DNA from: CAVAVT01 sp963592185
GTDB taxonomy: Bacteria > Bacillota > Negativicutes > Selenomonadales > Selenomonadaceae
Direction: 5' to 3'
DNA length: 64,000 nt
Assembly: GCA_963592185.1 (NCBI GenBank)
Contig: CAVAVT010000002.1
Span: 8,514-72,513 of the forward strand
Part shown: positions 8,941 to 16,745 of the stretch, in pieces
Layout of the letters: each line of letters begins with the position of its first letter
Position numbering within the stretch: the stretch's first letter is position 1
Notes under the pieces: generated by a model
Told to the model about the DNA's origin: nothing
Database searches by the model: none
Seen by the model: only the letters and a program-made list of their open reading frames with translations
Translations under genes and position numbers: made by a program

Positions 8941-8958
8941 ATGCCTATATATAGGCAT
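8941..8958. promoter_or_regulatory. Perfect 18-bp palindrome in psd leader
   Basis: ATGCCTATATATAGGCAT equals its own reverse complement. It begins about ten bases downstream of the TATAAT at 8969-8974, so it would lie at the very 5' end of the psd transcript. It may be a protein operator or a 5' hairpin. Confidence 0.4.
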
Positions 8959-8968
8959 TCCGCAGATA

Positions 8969-9012
8969 ATTATAACGCAATTGTTCAAGTTTTTCCATAG
9001 GAAAAACATTCC
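8969..9012 (-). repeat. Dispersed structured repeat, copy 2, with promoter-like end
   Basis: The hairpin here is GTTTTTCC-TAT-GGAAAAAC. Compared with copies 1 and 4 a G-C pair has become T-A, so the stem is kept by a compensatory change. It ends in the shared linker and TATAAT (8969-8974). The -35 position (ATGGAA) is poor. It lies between wecG and psd. Confidence 0.7.
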
Positions 9013-9040
9013 CCGTTACAGTATTGGAAAAATGCTTTGT

Positions 9041-9775
9041 CTACTGTTTTTTCTCAGCCCAAATACGCAGCACAAACTTAGGCAGAGCCAAAAGACGGCC
9101 TGCTCTTTTGGGCTGAAGCATACCTCTGAACAGCCATTCAAGCTTTGCCTTCTGCATCCAGAGCGGAGCTCTCTTCATCACTCCAGCCATTACGTCAAAG
9201 GTTCCGCCTACTCCGATGGAAACCGGCACCCCCAGCTCCTTGTAATACTTGTCCAAAAACTTCTCCTGCTTGGGAACACCCAAAGCAACGAGCAGAAGGT
9301 CCGGATTAGCCTTTTTGATTTCTTCCAGTATATCTGGTATGTCTTTCTCTGTGAAAAAGCCATTTCTGGTTCCTACAATATTAATACCCGGATAAAGTTC
9401 CTCAGCTTTAAGCTTCGCCTTGTCTGCAACTCCAGGGGCGGAGCCAAAGAAGAAGATTCTTCTATCCTTTTGCGGAGCACGCTTCATCAGCTCCTGTGCC
9501 AGGTCATATCCTGCCACTCGCTCAGGCATATCATATCCCAGCTGATGCGCCGCCCACACGGTTCCTGCACCATCTGGCACCACCAATGCCGCACTGTTAA
9601 GTATGCGTTTTAAATCTGCATCCCTTGTGGCATTCATCAGCATCTCAGCATTGGCTGTGGCAACAATAACATTAGCTCTATCATCCATGTATTTTTCTAC
9701 AAGGTTAACTGCATCAGCCATGCGAAGAGAATTAACCCCTACACCCAAAATTTCATGTTTTTCAAAATCAGGCAC
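9041..9775 (-). CDS. WecG/TagA/CpsF family glycosyltransferase (GT26)
   Basis: Family members add N-acetylmannosamine or ManNAcA to an undecaprenyl-linked N-acetylglucosamine, an early step in teichoic acid or enterobacterial common antigen linkage. 244 residues. Family motifs visible are TANAEMLMNA, VVPDGAGTVWAA, ERVAGYDL, IFFFGSAPGVADKAK, VALGVPKQEKFL and GVGGTFDVMAG. The ATG at 9781 touches its GGAGG, which is too close; the third codon, GTG 9775, lies seven bases from GGAGG and is the better start. A sigma-70-like promoter precedes it. In a diderm host the product is uncertain. Confidence 0.9.
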   Translation of the reverse strand: MPDFEKHEILGVGVNSLRMADAVNLVEKYMDDRANVIVATANAEMLMNATRDADLKRILNSAALVVPDGAGTVWAAHQLGYDMPERVAGYDLAQELMKRAPQKDRRIFFFGSAPGVADKAKLKAEELYPGINIVGTRNGFFTEKDIPDILEEIKKANPDLLLVALGVPKQEKFLDKYYKELGVPVSIGVGGTFDVMAGVMKRAPLWMQKAKLEWLFRGMLQPKRAGRLLALPKFVLRIWAEKKQ

Positions 9776-9811
9776 TGTCATTCCTCCGATTCTAAATCAG
9801 GTATGAGCATA

Positions 9812-9841
9812 ATTTTACCATAATCCGGCACAAACATACAA
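9812..9841 (-). promoter_or_regulatory. Promoter for the wecG-like gene
   Basis: TTGTAT (9836-9841), 18-base spacer, TAAAAT (9812-9817) on the minus strand, 37 bases upstream of the GTG start. Confidence 0.55.
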
Positions 9842-9848
9842 TTAATTA

Positions 9849-10943
9849 TCAGAAATCAGAGCGAACAGCCCACCTAAGCTTGGTGGAATGTGCCCTGCTG
9901 TTTCTACGGCATTCCTCCGCAGAGGGCCTTATAACATCCTTTGATATTTCGCTGTATATACCCTGACGCTTATATTCCTTGAATGCCTGTTTCACCAGAC
10001 GGTCCTCTCCGGAATGGAATGTAAGTATCGCCGCACGTCCACCGGGTTTCAGCACAAATGGAAGTTTTTCCATGAAGCTGTAGAGTACCTCATACTCATT
10101 ATTTACATCAATTCTAAGAGCCTGAAAGGTCCGGGCACTGGATTTTTTCCAAGCATCCTTCAGCTCATCTTTTGGAATCCTGGCTTTTTCCAAGGCCTTC
10201 CCTACCACAGTATGCAGCTCAGACGTTGTATTAATTACGCCACCACGCTTAAAAGTACTGATTATTTCAGTGGCAATTTCCTTGCTGTAAGGTTCATCTG
10301 AATTGGTGAAAAGCATCCCCTCAAGCTCATCCACAGTCAGCTCTCTAAGACGTTCTGCAGCTGGTTTGCCGGCATTAGGATTCATCCTCAAATCCAGTGG
10401 ACCATCCTGCTTATAGGAAAATCCACGATCAGGATTGTCAATCTGCATGGATGATACCCCTAAATCTGCCAGGACAAAATCAAACAAGCCCACTTCCTGT
10501 GAAAGTTTATCAACATCAGCAAAATTCATCAGCTTTCTTGTGAAAATATCTTCACCATACCCCAGCTTTTCCAGCCTGATTCTTGTTTTTTCAGACTCAA
10601 TGGGATCCACATCTCCTGCATAAAGATGCCCCTTTCCAGCGAGTTGTTCAAGCATCCTCTGACTGTGTCCGCCATATCCCAAGGTTCCATCAAACCCCTG
10701 CATTCCCGGCTTAATCTGAAGTACATCTAAAATTTCTTCAACCATAATTGGGATATGCATTCCTGCAGGAGTACTTCCCTTTTCTATTACATGCTTTATT
10801 GTATCCCCGTATTTTTCAGGATGAAGCTCTTTATATTTTTCTGAGAACTTTTTAGGGTATTTTCCCTTATATCTTTCACGCCTCTTGTGGGGCTGCTGCA
10901 CATCATTTTGTTCTTCACTATTAGCCATTAAATTAAATTTCAT
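9849..10943 (-). CDS. rsmH: 16S rRNA (cytosine-1402-N4)-methyltransferase, N-terminally extended
   Basis: Methylates N4 of C1402 in the decoding centre using SAM. 364 residues, about 50 longer than usual: residues 1-60 form a charged, Lys/Arg-rich extension before HIPIMVEEILDVL, where normal RsmH starts. FDGTLGYGGHS is the SAM loop; VLADLGVSSMQID, PDRGFSYKQDGPLDLRMN and ILTFHSGEDRLVK are family blocks. ATG 10943 and a second in-frame ATG at 10928 both have awkward spacing to GGAAGGGAG, so the start is unsure. It is not beside ftsL/pbp genes as a dcw mraW would be, so it may be a second copy. An extended -10 promoter precedes it. Confidence 0.9.
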   Translation of the reverse strand: MKFNLMANSEEQNDVQQPHKRRERYKGKYPKKFSEKYKELHPEKYGDTIKHVIEKGSTPAGMHIPIMVEEILDVLQIKPGMQGFDGTLGYGGHSQRMLEQLAGKGHLYAGDVDPIESEKTRIRLEKLGYGEDIFTRKLMNFADVDKLSQEVGLFDFVLADLGVSSMQIDNPDRGFSYKQDGPLDLRMNPNAGKPAAERLRELTVDELEGMLFTNSDEPYSKEIATEIISTFKRGGVINTTSELHTVVGKALEKARIPKDELKDAWKKSSARTFQALRIDVNNEYEVLYSFMEKLPFVLKPGGRAAILTFHSGEDRLVKQAFKEYKRQGIYSEISKDVIRPSAEECRRNSRAHSTKLRWAVRSDF

Positions 10944-10961
10944 CTCCCTTCCAATAATGAA

Positions 10962-10970
10962 ATTATAGCA
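10962..10970 (-). promoter_or_regulatory. Extended -10 promoter for rsmH
   Basis: TGC-TATAAT on the minus strand (TATAAT at 10962-10967) just after the pduO terminator. No good -35 element, which fits an extended -10 promoter. Confidence 0.5.
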
Positions 10971-10984
10971 TAAGCATATTCAAT

Positions 10985-11012
10985 AAAAAATACCGGCCCT
11001 AAGGACCGGCAT
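10985..11012 (-). terminator. Rho-independent terminator after pduO
   Basis: Stem ATGCCGGTCC / GGGCCGGTAT (ten pairs, two of them G-T) with a three-base loop, followed by TTTTTATTG on the minus strand. It begins five bases after the pduO stop. Confidence 0.9.
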
Positions 11013-11017
11013 TCATA

Positions 11018-11527
11018 TTATTTTTCCTTTGTACGGTATTCCTCCAACCGCATGAGCATAAAGCAAAAATCGGATAATCGATTCATATACAGCCTGTCAG
11101 ATTCTGGCACAGCATCTGTTTCCGCCAAAGTAAGCATACGGCGTTCAGCACGTCTGGATATTGTACGGGCCATGTCAATAAATGCTCCGGCCTTCGTATC
11201 CCCGGGGATTATAAATGCTTTGAAGGGTGGAAGAATTTTTTCTATTTCATCCATTTTCTCCTCAAGCATTTCCACGTGACTGAGCTTTATGCCAGGCTCT
11301 TTATCAATACTTGCCAAATCAGACATGAGTATCATGTTCTGCTTCTGCAGCTTGAACAGCCATTCCCTAACCTCCGCATCCTCTGCGAAAGCTCTTGCAG
11401 CAGCAAGTACGGAATTCATCTCGTCAATGGTGCCATAGGCCTCTACCCTGGTACAATTCTTGGGAACACGTTCACCTGTAAAAAGACCTGTTGTGCCCTT
11501 ATCTCCGGTTTTTGTATATATTCCCAT
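11018..11527 (-). CDS. pduO: ATP:cob(I)alamin adenosyltransferase, PduO type
   Basis: Transfers adenosyl from ATP to cob(I)alamin to make coenzyme B12. 169 residues. The N-terminal ATP loop MGIYTKTGDKGTTGLFTGERV, VEAYGTIDEMNS and the late RTISRRAERRM and YMNRLSDFCFMLMR are signatures of the PduO/MMAB family. ATG 11527 has GGAGG eight bases upstream. It follows ndk by 21 bases and ends in a strong terminator, closing the carbonic anhydrase-like/ndk/pduO unit. I see no cobalamin riboswitch near it. Confidence 0.94.
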   Translation of the reverse strand: MGIYTKTGDKGTTGLFTGERVPKNCTRVEAYGTIDEMNSVLAAARAFAEDAEVREWLFKLQKQNMILMSDLASIDKEPGIKLSHVEMLEEKMDEIEKILPPFKAFIIPGDTKAGAFIDMARTISRRAERRMLTLAETDAVPESDRLYMNRLSDFCFMLMRLEEYRTKEK

Positions 11528-11548
11528 TTTTAAATCCTCCGGAATATC

Positions 11549-11965
11549 TTAGTCAAAAATTTCGGTGGCATTAAAGAAAATTGAAATCTCACGCTTTGCA
11601 TTTTCAGGACTGTCAGACGCATGAACAGCATTGCGGCTTCCGCTTTCAGCATAGAGCTTGCGGATAGTTCCTTCTTCTGCTTCTGCAGGATTAGTCTTTC
11701 CATGGAGCTTACGGATTGCTGCAATGGCATTTTCGCCCTCAAGAACAAGTGCAATAATCGGTGCAGAGGTCATAAAGCCAACCAAATCCTCATAATATGG
11801 ACGGCCAATATGCTCCTCATAATGCTTGGAAGCCAGCCTCTCATCCATTTTGAGCATCTTTACAGCAAGAATCTTAAAACCTTCAGTTTCATAACGCTTA
11901 ATAATATCACCAATGTGATGTTTCTTTACAGCATCAGGTTTAATGAGTACGAGTGTTTTTTCCAT
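11549..11965 (-). CDS. ndk: Nucleoside diphosphate kinase
   Basis: Exchanges the terminal phosphate between nucleoside di- and triphosphates through a phosphohistidine. 138 residues, the normal length. LVLIKPDAVKK opens the fold, and the active His lies in SRNAVHASDSPENAKREI near residue 115. ATG 11965 has AGGAG eleven bases upstream. It lies between the gamma carbonic anhydrase-like gene (18-base gap) and pduO, without internal terminators. Confidence 0.97.
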   Translation of the reverse strand: MEKTLVLIKPDAVKKHHIGDIIKRYETEGFKILAVKMLKMDERLASKHYEEHIGRPYYEDLVGFMTSAPIIALVLEGENAIAAIRKLHGKTNPAEAEEGTIRKLYAESGSRNAVHASDSPENAKREISIFFNATEIFD

Positions 11966-11983
11966 TTGTTCGTGAGCTCCTTT

Positions 11984-12508
11984 TTACTCTAAGTTTTCAC
12001 TGGCTTCCTGGTATTTTTTTGCCAAAGCATTATATTCAATGGCTGACTCATGAAGGGCCTCCAGCTCATCCTCACGAAGGTTGCGTACAAGACGTGCCGG
12101 GTTGCCATATACCAGTGAATTGGGTGGAATCGTATGATGCTGGGTGAGCAGTGTTCCTGCACCGATAACACAGTTTTCACCAATCTGTGTATACCCAAGC
12201 AGTATTGCCCCCATTCCAATCAGGCTGTTATCACCAACTTTTGAACAATGTACAACAGCATTATGACCAATGGTGACATAATCCCCGATAACGGTATCCT
12301 GATCACCCATTACATGTATGGTTGCATTGTCCTGAACATTGGTATATTTTCCTATCTTTATTTTTGCCATGTCTCCCCGGATAACAGCATTAAACCACAC
12401 ATTAACGCCTTCACCGATCTCCACATCGCCTACAACAGCTGCGGTAGGAGCAATCATCGCCGTGGAATCTACCTGTGGCTTCTTGTCCATAAAGGGTACA
12501 ATATTCAT
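11984..12508 (-). CDS. Gamma carbonic anhydrase-like hexapeptide protein (YrdA/PaaY family)
   Basis: Left-handed beta-helix trimer of the gamma-carbonic anhydrase class. 174 residues with repeated hexapeptides (VGDVEIGEGVNVWFNAVIRGD, VGDNSLIGMGAILLG, IGENCVIGAGTLL). Zinc ligands are probably the His in TIHVMG, IGHNAVVH and HNAVVHC. Whether it hydrates CO2, acts on a thioester or has lost activity cannot be decided. I start at ATG 12508, eight bases after GGAGG; a GTG nine bases earlier overlaps that site. A promoter with a perfect TATAAT precedes it. Confidence 0.88.
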   Translation of the reverse strand: MNIVPFMDKKPQVDSTAMIAPTAAVVGDVEIGEGVNVWFNAVIRGDMAKIKIGKYTNVQDNATIHVMGDQDTVIGDYVTIGHNAVVHCSKVGDNSLIGMGAILLGYTQIGENCVIGAGTLLTQHHTIPPNSLVYGNPARLVRNLREDELEALHESAIEYNALAKKYQEASENLE

Positions 12509-12547
12509 ATAAGACACCTCCTGCTATTGTTTCCATGTATCTAATTA

Positions 12548-12556
12548 ATTATAACA
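12548..12556 (-). promoter_or_regulatory. Extended -10 promoter for the carbonic anhydrase-like/ndk/pduO unit
   Basis: TGT-TATAAT on the minus strand (TATAAT at 12548-12553), 40 bases before the start codon. The -35 position (TAGTAA) is weak. Confidence 0.5.
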
Positions 12557-12560
12557 GAGT

Positions 12561-13808
12561 TTAGCGTATTTTACTAGAAATTCCAAAAAATTCGGAATTT
12601 CTAAATATACGTATCCTTTCCTGCCGTATCCACGCTCCAACAGCTTGGCCTTTTAGTTCTACCGGAGCATTTTTCCCGGATACCGTCATTAGCAAAACAA
12701 GTTCCTGCTCAGCATTTTTCAAATATCCAGGAAGATCTCCATGATCTGACTCTATTATGGCTAAGAAATCATCTATTTTCAAAGGCCATTTATTTAATGA
12801 AACAATAAAATCTACGATCTTTGATAGTTTTTTTAGCAAAGGAGCCCTCATATGCTCAGTAATAACAAAAATGGCACAGTTATACCATAATTTGGGCATA
12901 TTCATTCTTCCAGCCCACATATTTAAAGCTTCAACACCTCTATTCTCATGGTCGTAGTGATGTGGGAGCATTTCCTCAGGTGTAAGTCCCTTGCCTAAAT
13001 CATGAACCAAGGCTGCAAATCTTGCAATTACATTATCTGTCTTTTTTGCGGTTTTATCCAAAACCATCATGGAATGTACGTAAGCATCTCCCTCCGGATG
13101 ATATTGGGCTGGCTGTGTCTTTCCTATGAGCTTTGCAATTTCCGGAAAAACCACATCTAAAAGACCAGCTGTCCTTAAGGAATTAAAAAACATCGAAGGT
13201 TTTCTCGATGCCAAAGCCCGTTCCATTTCATGAAAAATACGCTCAGAAGGTTCATTTTCTATTTCTGCTCTGCAGGATTTCATGGCTTCAATACAATCAT
13301 CAGAAAGATTAAATTCTGTTACCGCCGCCTGTCTTGCGGCTCTCAGTGCCCTTACCGGATCCTCCTTGAAATGCTCAGACACAGGATGTATTATTTTATT
13401 TTTGATGTCCAGCTCTCCCCCATAGGGATCTATGATTTCTCCGGTAAGAGGGTCAAATGCCATTGCATTTATACGTGTGTCCCTTCTATACAAATCCTCA
13501 TATATTGTTATTTCCGGATTAAATTCTACCTTGAAGCCTTTATATCCGCTGCCGCATTTTCGCTCTTTCCTTGCCAGTGCTACCTCGCAGTACTCTCCCT
13601 CCAGAGGAATTTGAAATACAGGAAAAGACTTTCCTACCTGCTGGCAGTCCTTGAAGCTGTTCCTAAACCTTTCCTCGGTAAGTCCGCATACCACATAATC
13701 CTTATCCTTTGGGGTTACGCCTATAACCCTGTCCCTGACCCAGCCTCCTACAATGTAGCAATGACCGCCCATTTCCAAAATTTTTTCGCAAAAATATTTC
13801 TCATCCAT
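12561..13808 (-). CDS. cca: tRNA nucleotidyltransferase with HD domain (CCA-adding family)
   Basis: Class II nucleotidyltransferase that adds or repairs the 3' CCA of tRNA. 415 residues. IVGGWVRDRV holds the GG/RD motif, PKDKDYVV the metal-binding DxD, and RRDTRINAMAFD the conserved RRD block; EDPVRALRAAR follows. An HD phosphohydrolase domain with ALVHDLGKG (about 268) resembles the Escherichia coli enzyme. ATG 13808 has only a poor ribosome site (GGATG). It lies 18 bases behind the thrB terminator, with no evident promoter of its own. An A-adding-only function cannot be excluded, but the local tRNA-Leu gene encodes CCA, so repair is likely. Confidence 0.9.
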   Translation of the reverse strand: MDEKYFCEKILEMGGHCYIVGGWVRDRVIGVTPKDKDYVVCGLTEERFRNSFKDCQQVGKSFPVFQIPLEGEYCEVALARKERKCGSGYKGFKVEFNPEITIYEDLYRRDTRINAMAFDPLTGEIIDPYGGELDIKNKIIHPVSEHFKEDPVRALRAARQAAVTEFNLSDDCIEAMKSCRAEIENEPSERIFHEMERALASRKPSMFFNSLRTAGLLDVVFPEIAKLIGKTQPAQYHPEGDAYVHSMMVLDKTAKKTDNVIARFAALVHDLGKGLTPEEMLPHHYDHENRGVEALNMWAGRMNMPKLWYNCAIFVITEHMRAPLLKKLSKIVDFIVSLNKWPLKIDDFLAIIESDHGDLPGYLKNAEQELVLLMTVSGKNAPVELKGQAVGAWIRQERIRIFRNSEFFGISSKIR

Positions 13809-13826
13809 AATATACTTTCATCCACA

Positions 13827-13853
13827 TAAGAAAAGACCGCCATATGACGGTCT
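13827..13853 (-). terminator. Rho-independent terminator after thrB
   Basis: Stem AGACCGTC-ATAT-GGCGGTCT (8 bp, one G-T pair) followed by TTTCTT on the minus strand, 14 bases past the thrB stop. Confidence 0.85.
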
Positions 13854-13866
13854 CTTAATATACTCC

Positions 13867-14784
13867 TTAGCCAATGACCTGTGCGCCATGCTGGGAAATA
13901 TTCAGCAAAATGTAATCAGCATTTATATCATGCTCAGCAAATGCATTTTTCATAGCCTGACCCACAGCATCTGCATTTTTATCCGTAAATGCAATAAGGC
14001 AGGGACCTGCTCCACTCAAGGATGCCCCTAAGGCTCCTGCTGCCTTTGCAGCTTCAAACACTTCATACATGCCCGGAATCAACTTGGCACGATAGGGCTG
14101 ATGTAATTTGTCATCAAAAGCTGTCTTCAAGAAGCCTCTGTTGCCTTTGCAGAGAGCAGCAATGAGCATACCCGTTCTTCCAATATTAAATACAGCATCC
14201 TGCATGGACACAGACTCTGGCAGAACCTTTCTTGCCGCCTTTGTTGACAAGGGGAAATCCGGTACGGCAACCACCATGGTAAGATTCAGCCTTGGAATAA
14301 AGGAGAAACATTCCGGAGAGCCATTCTGCATGGCTGTAACAGTAAATCCTCCAAATATAGCAGGGGCTACATTATCCGGATGGCCTTCTATGGATGTAGC
14401 CATCTGAAGAAGCTGACGGCGGCTGAATTTATTGCCAGTCAGCGCATTTGCTGCCTTGAGACCGGCAACAATTGCCGCAGCACTGCTGCCAAGACCTCTG
14501 GACAAGGGAACATTATTGTCCATAACAATTTTTGCCCCTTTAAATTTGTTGTCAAGGTGCAATCTTCTAAGTAAAAGCTTCGCTGACTTCCATACTATAT
14601 TTCTTTCATCGGTGGGGATGTTTTCTGCACCCTCGCCGTGAATTTCAATATCCAGTACTGGCTCTTCAAGGAGAGTCATTTCCAGTTCATTATATATACT
14701 GCACGCCACGCCTAAGGCATCAAAGCCCGGACCGCAGTTCGCAGAGGTTCCTGGAACCCTTACCTTCACTGTATTCTGAGTCAT
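13867..14784 (-). CDS. thrB: Homoserine kinase
   Basis: GHMP kinase phosphorylating homoserine on the way to threonine. 305 residues. PGTSANCGPGFDALG near the N-terminus, the ATP loop PLSRGLGSSAAAIVAG (about 92-107) and GASLSGAGPCLIAF near the C-terminus are the three GHMP motifs. I start at ATG 14784, ten bases from GGGAG; a GTG two codons upstream overlaps the hom stop. It is the last gene of the ACT protein-hom-thrB operon and ends in a terminator. Confidence 0.95.
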   Translation of the reverse strand: MTQNTVKVRVPGTSANCGPGFDALGVACSIYNELEMTLLEEPVLDIEIHGEGAENIPTDERNIVWKSAKLLLRRLHLDNKFKGAKIVMDNNVPLSRGLGSSAAAIVAGLKAANALTGNKFSRRQLLQMATSIEGHPDNVAPAIFGGFTVTAMQNGSPECFSFIPRLNLTMVVAVPDFPLSTKAARKVLPESVSMQDAVFNIGRTGMLIAALCKGNRGFLKTAFDDKLHQPYRAKLIPGMYEVFEAAKAAGALGASLSGAGPCLIAFTDKNADAVGQAMKNAFAEHDINADYILLNISQHGAQVIG

Positions 14785-14786
14785 AA

Positions 14787-16088
14787 TCACGAGTCTCCCT
14801 GTATTTTCTCCACACGAATAATATTTTCAACCTTGGAAACCACCGGCAGCGCATTCAGCGTTTCAGTGGCCTTCTGAATATATTTATGCTGAACACAATG
14901 GGTTATTGCTACGATTTCAGCCTTGTTATTTACCTGACGGGTCTGAATTACAGACTTGAGGCTTACGCCGTCTGTGCCAAAGGCTGTTGCTATGGAGCCA
15001 AGCACACCCGGCTTGTCCTCAACCAGCAGTCTCACGTAGTAGGAGGACTCGGTATCCTCCAGCGGACAGAAGCTCTTATCCTCGTAGCAGGTATTAATAA
15101 GACCTGCAAAGGTTCCCTGCTCAATTTCTCTGGCAACCTCAATGACATCAGCCATAACAGCGGAGGCGGTAGGCAGTGAACCTGCTCCCTGACCATAGAA
15201 CATAGCCTCACCGATAGCATTGCCACGAATAAATATTGCATTAAATACATCATTTACATTGGACAACGGATGCTCGGTAGGCAGGAAAGATGGATGAACC
15301 CTGACGTTTATTCCCTTTTCCGGAATATCACGGGCAATGGCCAAAAGCTTCACAACATATCCAAGCTGTGCAGCATATTCAATATCACTCTGTGTTATCT
15401 TAGTAATTCCCTCAACGGAAACATTTTCCAAAGGTACCTTTGTGTTAAAGGCAATGGAAGCCAGTATTGCCGCCTTTCTGGCAGCATCCATGCCCTCTAC
15501 ATCAGCCGCAGGATTAGCCTCAGCATAACCCTTCTCCTGTGCCTGTTTCAGCACAGTATCATAATCAGAGCCTTCCTTTGTCATCTTTGTGAGCATGTAA
15601 TTTGTGGTTCCGTTTACAATGCCCATAACCTCGGAAATGCGGTTTCCTGTCAGACACTGCTTCAAAGGTGTAATAATCGGTATTCCGCCACCTACACTTG
15701 CCTCATAACGGATATCCACATTATTTTTCTCTGCAGCATTGAAAAGCTCGCTGCCATAGGCTGCCACAACATCCTTATTGGCTGTTACAACGCTTTTTCC
15801 ATTGCTTATCGCACGGAGCATGTACTCCTTGGCAGGATTGATTCCACCCATGAGCTCTATAACAATATCAATGTCCTTATCCTCAATAATATCCTCTACA
15901 TTTTCTGTTAAATGTATATCTTCCAGATATGGACGCTTCTTATTCACATCACGTACGAGCACTTTTTTCAGCTTAAGCTGTGCACCGACCTTTTGTGTAA
16001 TTTCGTGGGCATTCTCCTTTAATACCATTGCCACGCCACTTCCAACGGTACCAAATCCCAACAAACCAATATTAATTTCTTTTTTCAT
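14787..16088 (-). CDS. hom: Homoserine dehydrogenase with ACT domain
   Basis: NAD(P)-dependent reduction of aspartate semialdehyde to homoserine, the branch point for threonine and methionine. 433 residues. Rossmann loop GLLGFGTVGSGV at the N-terminus, VVTANKDVVAAYG and GIVNGTTNYML in the catalytic part, and a C-terminal ACT domain (about 350-430, VRLLVEDKPGVLGSIATAFG) expected to sense threonine. ATG 16088 has GGAGG eight bases upstream; a GTG three codons earlier overlaps it. Downstream thrB begins after two bases. Confidence 0.96.
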   Translation of the reverse strand: MKKEINIGLLGFGTVGSGVAMVLKENAHEITQKVGAQLKLKKVLVRDVNKKRPYLEDIHLTENVEDIIEDKDIDIVIELMGGINPAKEYMLRAISNGKSVVTANKDVVAAYGSELFNAAEKNNVDIRYEASVGGGIPIITPLKQCLTGNRISEVMGIVNGTTNYMLTKMTKEGSDYDTVLKQAQEKGYAEANPAADVEGMDAARKAAILASIAFNTKVPLENVSVEGITKITQSDIEYAAQLGYVVKLLAIARDIPEKGINVRVHPSFLPTEHPLSNVNDVFNAIFIRGNAIGEAMFYGQGAGSLPTASAVMADVIEVAREIEQGTFAGLINTCYEDKSFCPLEDTESSYYVRLLVEDKPGVLGSIATAFGTDGVSLKSVIQTRQVNNKAEIVAITHCVQHKYIQKATETLNALPVVSKVENIIRVEKIQGDS

Positions 16089-16105
16089 CCGGCGCACCTC
16101 CTACT

Positions 16106-16561
16106 TTATACCTGTCCCAAAACCTCAAGGCGCTTCACGCCGTCAACCATGCGGAGCTTGTCCAGCAATGCTTCCAAGTCAACAGCCAGATTTGCTGTTT
16201 CGATGGAAACAGTTGCATTTGCAACGCCCTGAAGGGGAATCCCCTGATTGATGGTAAGAACGCTGCCGGAATCCTTTGAAATCGCATTCAGAACACTGGA
16301 CAGTACACCTTTTTTATGCTCCAGCAAAAAAGTCAGGGTTACAATCTTATTCTGGCTTGCCTCATAGAAAGGGAATACATAATCTTTATATTTGTAATAA
16401 GCACTACGGCTAAGATCCATTTTATCTACAGCTTCGTTAATGGTACGTGCATCTCCACGCTTTAGCATATCCTTGACACGAATTGTTTTTTTAATTGCCT
16501 CCGGCAGAATTTCCTCACGCACAAGGAAAAATCCGCTTTTTGGTTTCTTACTGGTACCCAT
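16106..16561 (-). CDS. UPF0735 ACT domain protein (PheB-like)
   Basis: Small protein of 151 residues with a C-terminal ACT domain (about 70-150, VTLTFLLEHKKGVLSSVLNAI), preceded by a helical segment with AYYKYKDYVFPFYEA. The family is called UPF0735 or PheB in Firmicutes; its biochemical role is unsettled, and old links to chorismate mutase are not supported by catalytic residues. Being first in an operon with hom and thrB suggests amino acid sensing for aspartate-family synthesis, an inference. ATG 16561 has GGAGG eight bases upstream. Confidence 0.9.
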   Translation of the reverse strand: MGTSKKPKSGFFLVREEILPEAIKKTIRVKDMLKRGDARTINEAVDKMDLSRSAYYKYKDYVFPFYEASQNKIVTLTFLLEHKKGVLSSVLNAISKDSGSVLTINQGIPLQGVANATVSIETANLAVDLEALLDKLRMVDGVKRLEVLGQV

Positions 16562-16612
16562 ATTATATGCCTCCGTACTTCTGTGATGGATTATTTTCTA
16601 CATACGATAGAT

Positions 16613-16641
16613 ATTATATCATGCTTGTTTACACATGACAA
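16613..16641 (-). promoter_or_regulatory. Promoter of the ACT protein-hom-thrB operon
   Basis: TTGTCA (16636-16641), 17-base spacer, TATAAT (16613-16618) with an extended TGA before it, on the minus strand. One of the best promoter matches in the window. Confidence 0.8.
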
Positions 16642-16695
16642 TATTGTTAATGAATATATAAGGAATTGGTAAAAGGATGTTCACTCCTATTCCAA

Positions 16696-16730
16696 CAAAA
16701 AATCCCAGAAGCATATCGCCTCTGGGATTT
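16696..16730 (-). terminator. Rho-independent terminator after ilvE
   Basis: Ten-bp perfect stem AAATCCCAGA / TCTGGGATTT with an 11-base loop, followed by TTTG on the minus strand, 15 bases past the ilvE stop. Confidence 0.9.
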
Positions 16731-16745
16731 AGCTACATTAATATA

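Noticed and set aside
11018..11990. Cobalamin riboswitch near pduO, T-box leaders before tyrS, hisS and ilvE, preQ1 switch before the que genes
   Set aside because: The upstream gaps are too short or lack the conserved boxes (for example no GGTGG T-box sequence); promoters sit close to the start codons.
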